Numbered from the stretch's first letter, positions 1 to 5,000 are shown. The stretch is DNA of 5,000 bases from Caldilineaceae bacterium (GCA_012032975.1 JAAUPU010000328.1:1-5000); one strand, 5' to 3'. The notes: generated from the letters alone by a model not told the origin. Program-made: numbers and translations.

Positions 1-1060
1 TTGCCCCGGTTTCCTCTGTATGGCTCGATCCCCATTGTAGCAGCGCCCGCCCCTTGAGGTGCAACACGTCGGGACGCAGATACCAGATGCCAGCTTCGTC
101 CAGGTCGGCGGTGAGTTCATCCATCAGCGCCACGGCCTGATCGTACGCGCCGACCGCCAGCGCGTACTCCCCGTGGGCCAGCCCCACCCGCACCCACATG
201 AAGGGCATGTAGCCAAAGCGTTCCTTGAGTGTCTGATAGTCGAACAACGTTTGGGCCAATTCCTTGGCCGCGGTCAAGTCGCCCTGGCGCAGGCGCAAGC
301 TGATCTGCACGGCGTGGGGCCAGAAGCGCAGGATGGGGAGCAACCGTTCCGCGGTGGCGCGCGCCTCCTCTGCCAGGGCCAATCCACGCGTGAAATCGCC
401 CAACTCGCCGTAGAGCAGCCCCAGATCCGCGCGCGTGCCGATCAGCGGCGTCAGGCTGTTGACCGATTCGGCAATGGCGATATCGTCCTCCATGATGGCC
501 AACGCCTCCTCGATCTCGCCCCGCTCCCAATGCACAAAGCCGATCATGAAGTGACTCAACGCCTGTGCGTCCAGGTTGTGGCTTTCCATGCTCAGCCGAT
601 AGGCCTCCTCGGCATAGGCAAGGGCATGGTCATATTCACCTGTCGCCAGCGAGATCCAGTGCTGTCGCATGAGGGATTCGGAGAGCATGGGCAAGTTGTC
701 CAGACGCCGCCACAGGTCACATGCTTCATCGAGCGCGGCGCGGGCGCGCGCCCACTGCCCAGCCCCGGCGTAGGCGTAGAAGCTGTCGTGCAGCGCGAAG
801 GCAAGTTGCTCCGGCCCATCGACCTGGCGCGCCAACGCCACTGCTCGCTCACCATAGACCAATCGTTCTTCCTTATCGCCGCCAGTGTAGGCGCTCAGGA
901 TAAGCAGATTCCAGAGAATCCGCGCCTCCGCCGTACGATCTCCCAGGTCGAGCGACAGGATTCGTGCTCGCTCCAGCAGCAGGCGAGCCTCTGCCGGATC
1001 ACGGGCAAAATTCACCGTGGTTCGTATCGCTGCACGAGCCAGCAAAGAGGCAAGCTCCAT
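1..1060 (-). CDS. Regulator fragment 3: C-terminal TPR array, runs off the left edge
   Basis: An uninterrupted frame of about 353 codons starts at an internal ATG at 1060 and is still open at the first bases of the window. It is alpha-helical with repeated Ala/Leu/Glu-rich helix pairs, for example ARLLLERARILSLDLGDRTA, EQLAFALHDSFYAYAGAGQW, EYDHALAYAEEAYRLS, and GDFTRGLALAEEARATAERL. These fit tetratricopeptide repeats with the usual Gly/Ala and Tyr spacing. The TPRs probably serve as the sensing or protein-binding part of the regulator. The ATG is not expected to be a real start: about 160 bases upstream the coding continues in the neighbouring frame and rejoins this one at the extra base near 1092. 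The antisense strand shows a long open frame here, which I regard as a shadow. Confidence 0.8.
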   Translation of the reverse strand, partial: MELASLLARAAIRTTVNFARDPAEARLLLERARILSLDLGDRTAEARILWNLLILSAYTGGDKEERLVYGERAVALARQVDGPEQLAFALHDSFYAYAGAGQWARARAALDEACDLWRRLDNLPMLSESLMRQHWISLATGEYDHALAYAEEAYRLSMESHNLDAQALSHFMIGFVHWERGEIEEALAIMEDDIAIAESVNSLTPLIGTRADLGLLYGELGDFTRGLALAEEARATAERLLPILRFWPHAVQISLRLRQGDLTAAKELAQTLFDYQTLKERFGYMPFMWVRVGLAHGEYALAVGAYDQAVALMDELTADLDEAGIWYLRPDVLHLKGRALLQWGSSHTEETGA

Positions 1061-1090
1061 CTCCTGGCTGTTAGAGGCCTGCGCTTGTGT

Positions 1091-1093
1091 GGG
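1091..1093 (-). other. Apparent one-base insertion in the regulator gene (frameshift 3)
   Basis: The middle frame ends at a TAA shortly after LYLEMAHTSAGL. Dropping one C from the minus-strand CCC gives LYLEMA-TQAQASNSQEMELA and enters fragment 3 without a stop. This change exactly compensates frameshift 2. Confidence 0.65.
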
Positions 1094-1135
1094 CCATCTC
1101 CAGATAGAGGGTGATGGCCTCGTCCTGGCGCGAAC

Positions 1136-2428
1136 TCAGTTCCAGCGTGCGGCCGAGTCGCGCGTAGACCTGAAGGTGCTGCTGCACCTCCAGCGCATGA
1201 TGCGGCACCTGACTTGCCAGCGCCAGGCGCGGCGATAGTTGGCCTCCGCTTCGGCGTTGGCGTAGATGGCTGCCGCCATATCCCCGGCGACCGTGTAGTA
1301 GTGTAGCGCACGCGCATCTTCTCCCGCGATTGCATAATGTCGCGCCAGTCTTGGGGCAATGAGCCGAGATTGGTCGCCATAACAGCTTTCCAGTTCCTCG
1401 GCAATGGCGCGATGGAGATAGAAACGCTGGGTCTCGTCCAGGCTGTTGTACAGGTATTGCTGAAACAGAATGTGGCGAAAGCGGTATTGGGAGAGCTGCT
1501 GACCGGCGACTTGGTGCCTGCCCTGCGCCGCGACCAACCTTTGCTGGCTGGTCAATGTTGTCCCCAGATGGCCGACGATCTGCCCTTCATCAACCCCCAA
1601 TATGCGGGCAACGGTCTCTGCGAAAAAGGTTTCGCCCACGACGCTGGCGATCTGCAGCAGCTCTTGCAGAACCGGCGACAGCAGCCCAATACGCTCCTTG
1701 ATGAGACCTTCGACGCGCGCCGGCAGGATCTGCCAGTCCACTTCAGACGATACAATCCATGCGCCATCGGCGTCCTGGATCAGATCGCCCCGTGCTTGCA
1801 GGCCGTGCACGATCTCCGCAGTAAAGAGCGGGTGACCCGCAGTCTGCCTGTAGAGCGCGTCCCGAAATGCACGATCCAGTCGATTTGGCATGCTGTCAAC
1901 GTACGCGTCCACAAATCGACGTCCGTCAGCCTGGCTCAGCCACACATGGATATCGCCAAAGGTTTGCTGTAGCTCATTGAGAAGCGGCGTAAGCGGGTGG
2001 CGAGACGCGCCACGGCCCAGGGCAACTTCAGCCGCCCGATAGATCCCCACGAGGAGGATACGTTCGCCTTTGAGATGGCGACTCAGATAGAAGAGCAGGC
2101 TGATAGAACCGACATCAGCCCATTGCAGGTCGTCAATGATCAGCAGAAGGGGTTGGCGTTCGGTCACAGTTCGCAGCACGCGACTGTATTGAGCAAAGAG
2201 GTTGTCCTGATGAAGGTTCGCAGTTCGCTGTCGAGCTTGATTGCGCGCGATGAGCGCTTCCAGCCGGCCAAGCATCTCGCCGGTCTGGGCGGAGACGGCT
2301 GCCTTTGCGCGGGTCAGCAGCGGTGTGCCCAAAAGAAAGGTGTCCACCAGATCCGGCCCGACATCGAGCAGCGCCTGCACGGTGTGAGGGGTCGTCTGCC
2401 AGAGAAGCCTGGCGTGGGTCAGGCTCAT
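1136..2428 (-). CDS. Regulator fragment 2: STAND ATPase core (Walker B to helical region) and first TPRs
   Basis: The open frame shows 430 residues from an internal ATG, but coding in this frame really begins at the frameshift near 2510. The ATG at 2428 is therefore probably not a true start. Walker B (LLLIIDDLQWAD) lies at residues 93-104 and a GHPLF motif at 198-202, typical of AAA_16/STAND ATPases. A winged-helix-like part follows (about 240-300). YRFRHILFQQYLYNSL at 315-330 is a hallmark stretch preceding the TPRs of these regulators. The first TPR begins around residue 372 (ALHYYTVAGDMAAA). After residue 401 the reading becomes Trp/Arg-rich and non-TPR-like (AWRWQVRCRIMRWRC). The neighbouring frame reads ALALASQVPHHALEVQQHLQ, so the frame changes near 1226. 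Confidence 0.8.
   Translation of the reverse strand: MSLTHARLLWQTTPHTVQALLDVGPDLVDTFLLGTPLLTRAKAAVSAQTGEMLGRLEALIARNQARQRTANLHQDNLFAQYSRVLRTVTERQPLLLIIDDLQWADVGSISLLFYLSRHLKGERILLVGIYRAAEVALGRGASRHPLTPLLNELQQTFGDIHVWLSQADGRRFVDAYVDSMPNRLDRAFRDALYRQTAGHPLFTAEIVHGLQARGDLIQDADGAWIVSSEVDWQILPARVEGLIKERIGLLSPVLQELLQIASVVGETFFAETVARILGVDEGQIVGHLGTTLTSQQRLVAAQGRHQVAGQQLSQYRFRHILFQQYLYNSLDETQRFYLHRAIAEELESCYGDQSRLIAPRLARHYAIAGEDARALHYYTVAGDMAAAIYANAEAEANYRRAWRWQVRCRIMRWRCSSTFRSTRDSAARWN
1223..1230 (-). other. Apparent one-base deletion in the regulator gene (frameshift 2)
   Basis: The minus strand reads NYRRA and then a low-quality Trp/Arg-rich string. Moving by one base restores ALALASQVPHHALEVQQHLQ and VYARLGRTLELSSRQDEAIT, which has clear TPR character. 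The exact base cannot be placed better than the GCGCC stretch. Confidence 0.7.
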
Positions 2429-2463
2429 CGAAGCCGAGTCCCAGCGTTCTTCCAGGTCGCCGG

Positions 2464-3042
2464 TCAGCAGTTCCAGTATCTCGCGAAAGGGGAGGTATGG
2501 ATCGCCGACCCTGTGTATGCATTGCAGTTGCCGCCGGCAACCACCAGGTCTGGATGTTCTTCCTGACCCCGGCGGGCAAAGGCCTGGGCCAGCATCGTCT
2601 TCCCATCGCCGGCCTCGCCGGCGATCAGGACGATGCCGCCATTCCCTGCCATCGCCGACGCCAAATGCGCGTTCAACTGCGCCAGTTCAGCCTCCCGAGC
2701 CACGAAGGGCGGTCTGTCCCATGTTAGGTGGTCGGTAGATGGCAACAGAAAAGGCGGCAGTGAAACCAGGTCTGGCGAAGAAAGCGGAGTGGCGACAAAT
2801 TCGCCGCGTGCAATCGCCAAAAAACGCTGTCGATCTGGGTCAGGAATGAAGAGGTGGTCGGCCAGCAACGCTGCAAGCCGATGGGATGGCCGCCGCTCAT
2901 CGCGTTCGATCTTCTTGATCATGCTGTGCGAACAGCTGACCTGCCGCGCCAGCGCCGGGCGCGTGAGATCAAGGGCCAGACGCCGCTGCTGCACCCAATA
3001 GCCAAACGAAACGATGTCGCACCTATCCGGGGAAATTGTCAC
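2464..3042 (-). CDS. Regulator fragment 1: XRE-type helix-turn-helix plus Walker A of the STAND ATPase
   Basis: This open frame of 192 codons starts with GTG. Residues 12-66 form a helix-turn-helix in the style common in Chloroflexota (FGYWVQQRRLALDLTRPALA, then an IKKIERDERRPS recognition and turn region). Residues 67-81 resemble the usual tail of that domain (DRQRFLAIARGE). A linker rich in Pro and Ser follows (about 85-107), then the start of the ATPase at AREAEL (115-120) and the P-loop GEAGDGKT at 142-149. The last true residues are near 178 (NAYTG). The remaining residues, SAIHTSPFARYWNC, are out-of-frame readthrough. Shifting the frame at about 2510 restores VGDPYLPFREILELLTGD, which is the usual continuation of this family. 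Alone, the fragment would be a DNA-binding domain with half an ATPase. Confidence 0.8.
   Translation of the reverse strand: MTISPDRCDIVSFGYWVQQRRLALDLTRPALARQVSCSHSMIKKIERDERRPSHRLAALLADHLFIPDPDRQRFLAIARGEFVATPLSSPDLVSLPPFLLPSTDHLTWDRPPFVAREAELAQLNAHLASAMAGNGGIVLIAGEAGDGKTMLAQAFARRGQEEHPDLVVAGGNCNAYTGSAIHTSPFARYWNC
2509..2511 (-). other. Apparent one-base deletion in the regulator gene (frameshift 1)
   Basis: On the minus strand the bases read ACA-GGG-TCG-GCG, which turns the protein from NAYTG into SAIHT. Adding one base at the GGG gives NAYTG-VGDPYLPFREILE, the normal continuation, in the frame that leads straight into fragment 2. Confidence 0.75.
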
Positions 3043-3144
3043 GAAGGCTGCTCACTCCAAATTGCTCTTTGTTACAGTGCGCCGAGGAACACCAAGATAG
3101 AGGCTGTTTCTTCCTGAAACTTCGTGTGACTGGGTGGTTCGCTG

Positions 3145-3156
3145 TTTGCCGGCAAA
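3145..3156. repeat. Perfect 12-bp palindrome TTTGCCGGCAAA just after the membrane-protein stop codon
   Basis: The sequence equals its own reverse complement and lies 4 bases past the TAG at 3160-3162, in the gap upstream of the regulator gene. It has no loop and no T-run, so it does not look like a factor-independent terminator. A protein-binding site (operator) for the adjacent helix-turn-helix regulator is possible but unproven. A weaker dyad, GTTTC-5-GAAAC, lies at 3106-3120 in the same gap. Confidence 0.4.
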
Positions 3157-3159
3157 GGC

Positions 3160-3708
3160 CTAGCGCTTGCGTTTCTTCGGTCGGGGTTTGCTCCTCGATG
3201 GCTGCTCTTCTGGGTTCCAGTGTCGTAATTCGTGCCAGATAACTGCGCCGTCAAGAGAAGGAATCGGAAGCAGTGTGAAGAGGCCGAAGGCCAGATTTAC
3301 AATGCCGAAGAAGAGGACGAACTGGTTCTGTACGGCAAGTGTGTTGATCGCAACGGCTGTTACGCCCAGCAGGAGATTCAACAGAGGACCACCAAGGGCG
3401 CGGCCAATATGGACACGACTCGGTTGTGGGTATTTATCATCGTATCGGGTGACATAGACTGTGGCTGTCTCCACAATGGATGTCACCGGTGCATTGACCA
3501 GCCGACTGCTGATAATGTGGCCAACACCGTGGCAAAAACTGCTTGCCATGATCAGGAATCCGTAGCCAATTCCAATCGTGATGGTAGACAGTAGCTCGTC
3601 GCCAGGAGAAAATATCAGGGCGATGACAATGCCGACGAGGATCATCAACGGCATGTTCCACCATGCTCTAGGTGTCGCGAAGTAATCGACACCCAACAGC
3701 GTAAACAT
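3160..3708 (-). CDS. M50/site-2-protease-like membrane protein lacking the catalytic glutamate
   Basis: From the ATG at 3708 the protein has 182 residues and about four hydrophobic membrane segments (roughly 19-33, 43-59, 105-125 and 130-148). Site-2 proteases cleave membrane proteins with a zinc held by HExxH and a distant LDG aspartate. Here the first motif reads HGVGH (residues 60-64) and the second LLPIPSLDG (about 146-154, Asp153). Both histidines and the aspartate remain, but the catalytic Glu is Gly. A GRALGGPLLNLLLG stretch (about 102-115) matches the conserved Asn/Gly-rich helix of the family. The tail is strongly basic (KPRPKKRKR). I read it as a zinc-binding pseudoprotease or a divergent enzyme. 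A GTG at 3777 would add 23 residues, but those are encoded inside the insertion sequence. The protein is followed by the regulator gene on the same strand after 117 bases. Confidence 0.7.
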   Translation of the reverse strand: MFTLLGVDYFATPRAWWNMPLMILVGIVIALIFSPGDELLSTITIGIGYGFLIMASSFCHGVGHIISSRLVNAPVTSIVETATVYVTRYDDKYPQPSRVHIGRALGGPLLNLLLGVTAVAINTLAVQNQFVLFFGIVNLAFGLFTLLPIPSLDGAVIWHELRHWNPEEQPSRSKPRPKKRKR

Positions 3709-3716
3709 TTTGCTAA

Positions 3717-3744
3717 TAGACAAATCAGATAAAGGTTGTACAAT
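3717..3744 (+). promoter_or_regulatory. Putative transposase promoter built across the insertion junction
   Basis: TAGACA (3717-3722, 5 of 6 with TTGACA) is followed after 16 bases by TACAAT (3739-3744, 5 of 6 with TATAAT). The first two bases of the -35 box are the TA target site, so every insertion at TA would recreate it. The expected transcription start, 6-8 bases past the -10 box, falls at about 3750-3752, on or next to the transposase ATG. This predicts a leaderless mRNA, consistent with the lack of a usable Shine-Dalgarno sequence. Confidence 0.55.
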
Positions 3745-3746
3745 GT
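3719..3746 (+). repeat. Left terminal inverted repeat of the IS630-family element
   Basis: The 28 bases match the reverse complement of 4811-4838 at 21 positions. The best-conserved blocks are GAC at the tip and ATAAA and ACAA further in. An additional 8-bp inverted match, GGTTGTAC (3734-3741) with GTACAACC (4802-4809), may be part of the transposase recognition sequence. Confidence 0.8.
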
Positions 3747-3773
3747 AGGGTATGTCAAGAAAACGTACCCTAC
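3745..3773 (+). promoter_or_regulatory. Hairpin enclosing the transposase start codon
   Basis: Bases 3745-3755 pair with 3763-3773: ten Watson-Crick pairs and one U-G wobble around a 7-base loop, CAAGAAA. The ATG at 3752-3754 and the AGGG just before it lie in the 5' arm. The complete hairpin exists only in RNA starting upstream of 3745. RNA from the element's own promoter would start inside the 5' arm and leave the ATG mostly free. No T-run follows, so it does not look like a terminator. Confidence 0.6.
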
Positions 3774-4327
3774 TCACAGCAGAACAGGGGACCGAATTGC
3801 AGGTCGCCTATGACCAGTGTAATGAAGGCAATACCAAGATTCGTTTCCTGGCTGTTCGTCTCTACGGCACGGGCATGGCGACGTCAGAAGTCCTATCCAT
3901 CATCGGTTGCAGTCGCAGCAGCTTGATGAACTGGAGCCGCATCTATCAGCAGATGGGAGTTGGCGGACTCGTGGACAAGCGAGCTGGCGGCAATTCGGCC
4001 AAACTAGCCCCTTATCAGGTGGAGCATCTGGCCGACCAACTGGAAAGATACACGCCTGAACAGCTTCTGGGAGCCGAGGCAACGTCCCCTCAGTTCTGGA
4101 CGGTGACAGACCTGGCTCGCCTGGTCGAACGTGATTATGACGTCGTCTATGATAGTCTGACATCCTATAGGACACTTCTGAAACGATGCGGATTGAGCCG
4201 TCAGAAACCGGCTCAACAGTACAAGTCCCGCAGCGAACTTAAAGTGATGGACTTTGAAGAAACGCTGGAAAAAAATGCTAGATACAGTGCAGGAAGCGCC
4301 AAACACGGTCATCCTGGCACAAGATGA
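3752..4327 (+). CDS. IS630-family transposase, upstream frame (DNA-binding part)
   Basis: The frame encodes 191 residues from an ATG. An in-frame TAG at 3746-3748 rules out a start further upstream. Residues about 30-65 form a helix-turn-helix (FLAVRLYGTGMATSEVLSII, then GCSRSSLMNWSRIYQ), and a second winged-helix-like part spans about 85-155 (LADQLERYTPEQLLG, then DLARLVERDYDVVYDSLTSY). These correspond to the paired helix-turn-helix domains that bind the terminal repeats in IS630 transposases. True protein similarity ends near LEK at about 172-174. The remaining residues (NARYSAGSAKHGHPGTR) are off-frame. The catalytic part lies in the next frame, so this product alone would bind ends without cutting and could act as an inhibitor. 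Confidence 0.85.
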   Translation: MSRKRTLLTAEQGTELQVAYDQCNEGNTKIRFLAVRLYGTGMATSEVLSIIGCSRSSLMNWSRIYQQMGVGGLVDKRAGGNSAKLAPYQVEHLADQLERYTPEQLLGAEATSPQFWTVTDLARLVERDYDVVYDSLTSYRTLLKRCGLSRQKPAQQYKSRSELKVMDFEETLEKNARYSAGSAKHGHPGTR

Positions 4328-4832
4328 AGCATCCTTGTATCTGCAAGCCACCCTTCAGCTTGTGTGGCACCAGCGTGGTCAGACGCCGGTCGTCAAACTT
4401 GATCCCAGTCGCAAGTCAACTCACTTCTATGGGGCGCTTGATCTGCGCAGCGGCGTAGAGACTGCGATGATGTCGCCCATCATGAATGGCGCCACGACTG
4501 CGCTCTTTCTACATAAGATCTTGCTCACCTATCCTCACCAGCCGATCCTGATGTTCTGGGACCGAGCGCCCTGGCACTCCGGCCCGCCGATCCATGCCTT
4601 GCTAGAGGCGAATCCCAGGCTGGAAATCATCCGCTTCCCGCCCGGCTCACCTGATCTCAATCCCCAAGAACATGTTTGGAAAGCGGCGCGTACTCTCATC
4701 AGCCACAACCATCGCTTCGCTCGTCTAGAACCCTTGGCTGATGAGTTCTTGAACTATCTCAACCAGACTCACTTCCCTTCATCCATGCTCGACACCTACG
4801 GGTACAACCAACTTTGTCCAATGTTTATTTGA
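4254..4832 (+). CDS. IS630-family transposase, downstream frame (DDE catalytic part)
   Basis: The frame encodes 192 residues. The listed start is TTG and has no good ribosome-binding site, so it is probably translated only as a fusion with the upstream frame, giving about 359 residues, a normal length for the family. The DDE triad is visible: Asp24 in ILAQDEASLYL, Asp103 in LMFWDRAPWHSG, and Glu139 in PGSPDLNPQEHVW, with 35 residues between the second Asp and the Glu. These residues hold the two metal ions that cut and join DNA ends at TA. The ending is normal (TYGYNQLCPMFI), and the TGA lies inside the right terminal repeat. Confidence 0.88.
   Translation: MKKRWKKMLDTVQEAPNTVILAQDEASLYLQATLQLVWHQRGQTPVVKLDPSRKSTHFYGALDLRSGVETAMMSPIMNGATTALFLHKILLTYPHQPILMFWDRAPWHSGPPIHALLEANPRLEIIRFPPGSPDLNPQEHVWKAARTLISHNHRFARLEPLADEFLNYLNQTHFPSSMLDTYGYNQLCPMFI
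4269..4275 (+). promoter_or_regulatory. Run of seven A joining the two transposase frames (probable slippage site)
   Basis: The upstream frame reads GAA-AAA-AAT here and the downstream frame AAA-AAA-ATG. Losing one A, or gaining two, gives a continuous protein LEK-MLDTVQEAPNTV. This equals a +1 frame change. The usual -1 ribosomal slip would enter the wrong frame, so transcriptional slippage on the A-run is the more natural mechanism. A simple inactivating indel is the alternative. Confidence 0.6.
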
Positions 4833-4838
4833 TGCGTC
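4811..4838 (-). repeat. Right terminal inverted repeat of the IS630-family element
   Basis: This is the partner of the left repeat, 21 of 28 identical. The transposase stop codon TGA (4830-4832) lies inside it, so coding runs to within a few bases of the end, as is common in compact insertion sequences. Confidence 0.8.
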
Positions 4839-4844
4839 TATAAG

Positions 4845-5000
4845 TTGCCAGTGGTTTCGGGTGCAGAGACGGTACGGGCGCTGGAACGCCTGGGCTTTGC
4901 TGTCGTCCGGCAACGTGGCAGTCACATCGTTCTGCGCAAGGGAGCATCGGGTTGCGTTGTGCCGAATCATCGGAGGATAAAGGTGGGCACGTTACGTGGT
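4845..5000 (+). CDS. hicA: HicA-type mRNA interferase toxin, N-terminus cut by the insertion sequence, 3' end outside window
   Basis: The 52 visible codons read LPVVSGAETVRALERLGFAV, followed by VRQRGSHIVLRKG and VVPNHRRIKVGTLRG. This matches the HicA fold (double-stranded-RNA-binding-like), with the catalytic His in RGSH at residue 27 and the late Pro-Asn/Asp-His plus GTLRG motif. HicA degrades mRNA and is neutralised by HicB. HicA proteins usually begin a few residues before this LPVVSG. Here the preceding codon AAG (Lys) fits the family, but the next upstream codons run into the element and its TGA, with no ATG. Only TTG (4845) or GTG (4851) could start it, without a Shine-Dalgarno sequence. 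Expression is doubtful. No HicB gene is visible upstream; it could lie downstream of the window. Confidence 0.75.
   Translation, partial: MPVVSGAETVRALERLGFAVVRQRGSHIVLRKGASGCVVPNHRRIKVGTLRG

Larger units (their letters stand above)
1..3042 (-). pseudogene. Giant XRE-HTH / STAND ATPase / TPR transcriptional regulator, frame broken three times, 3' end outside window
   Basis: Read as a whole, this is one gene of at least about 1010 codons. It encodes an N-terminal helix-turn-helix, then an AAA_16-type STAND ATPase with Walker A (GEAGDGKT) and Walker B (LLLIIDDLQWAD), then a long TPR array still open at position 1. Proteins of this layout are cytoplasmic one-component regulators in which the ATPase acts as a switch and the TPRs probably bind the signal or a partner. 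The ligand and target genes cannot be read from the sequence. One base appears to be missing near 2509-2511, one missing near 1223-1230, and one extra at 1091-1093. After correction the frame has no stop codon, and every segment continues the expected domain order. The start is GTG at 3042, with GGAG about 12 bases upstream. Whether the gene is truly broken or the frameshifts are sequence errors is undecided. Confidence 0.8.
3719..4838 (+). mobile_element. Complete IS630-family insertion sequence, 1120 bp
   Basis: The element is delimited by imperfect inverted repeats beginning GAC on the left and ending GTC on the right, with a TA dinucleotide on each side (3717-3718 and 4839-4840). TA target duplication is the hallmark of the IS630/Tc1/mariner group. 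It encodes one DDE transposase in two overlapping frames and nothing else. The length falls in the family's usual range. Both ends and the catalytic residues are present, so it may be mobile. It lies between the membrane protein on the left and hicA on the right, and it removed or displaced the upstream regions of both. Confidence 0.88.

Noticed and set aside
59..1114. Long plus-strand open frame of 351 codons
   Set aside because: It lies antisense to the clearly TPR-coding frame. Its protein has no recognisable domain and a biased His/Gln/Arg composition typical of a shadow frame in GC-rich DNA.
1337..2566. Plus-strand open frames of 211 and 189 codons
   Set aside because: They are antisense to the ATPase core with its Walker B and GHPLF motifs. 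No domain is recognisable in the plus frames.
3145..3156. Palindrome as a transcription terminator
   Set aside because: The palindrome has no loop and no T-run follows on the minus strand.
3232..3594. Plus-strand open frame over the membrane-protein gene
   Set aside because: The minus strand encodes membrane helices and protease-like motifs. The plus product is a composition shadow.
3709..3741. Outward minus-strand promoter in the left repeat (TTGTAC, 17 bases, TCTATT) driving the membrane protein
   Set aside because: Only 3 of 6 and 4 of 6 consensus matches, too weak to call without data.
4269..4275. Classical -1 ribosomal frameshift at the A7 run
   Set aside because: The downstream frame is +1 relative to the upstream frame, so a -1 shift would not reach the catalytic part.
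4779..4970. Minus-strand open frame of 63 codons over the element end and hicA
   Set aside because: It spans the right repeat and lies antisense to the recognisable HicA sequence. No family features are visible.

Overview
The window looks like bacterial chromosome, most likely from the phylum Chloroflexota (Anaerolineae/Caldilinea-like). This is inferred from protein style only: a very large one-component regulator with an XRE-type helix-turn-helix, a STAND-type AAA ATPase and TPR repeats, next to a site-2-protease-like membrane protein with a small HGVGH variant motif. Some starts are GTG or TTG, and the sequence is moderately GC-rich. No RNA gene, CRISPR array or phage gene is visible.

Positions 1-3042 (minus strand) hold one giant regulator gene whose 3' end runs off the left edge. 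It has at least about 1010 residues, and its reading frame is broken at three places: near 2510, near 1226 and near 1092. The order is N-terminal helix-turn-helix, Walker A, Walker B, ATPase helical region and a long TPR array. After single-base corrections no stop codon remains, so these are either recent mutations or sequencing/assembly errors. A short gap of 117 bases separates it from a membrane protein, also on the minus strand (3160-3708). That protein resembles an M50/site-2 protease but lacks the catalytic glutamate.

Positions 3719-4838 are an apparently complete IS630-family insertion sequence. It has imperfect 28-bp terminal inverted repeats, flanking TA dinucleotides, and a transposase split into two overlapping reading frames joined across a run of seven A. 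Its left end carries a compact control region. A good promoter has its -35 box partly made from the TA target site, so the transcript should start almost on the ATG. A hairpin buries that same ATG only in transcripts entering from outside. The element sits 10 bases upstream of the likely start of the membrane protein and directly against a headless hicA toxin gene on the right (4845 to the window end).

Removing the element would leave the two flanking genes only 14 bases apart in divergent orientation. The hicA reading also enters the element still coding for a typical N-terminus without a start codon. The two flanks may therefore not have been neighbours before the element arrived. The window holds no obvious novel defence system. 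The most notable points are the regulatory design of the insertion sequence, the protease-dead M50 homologue and the multiply frameshifted regulator.
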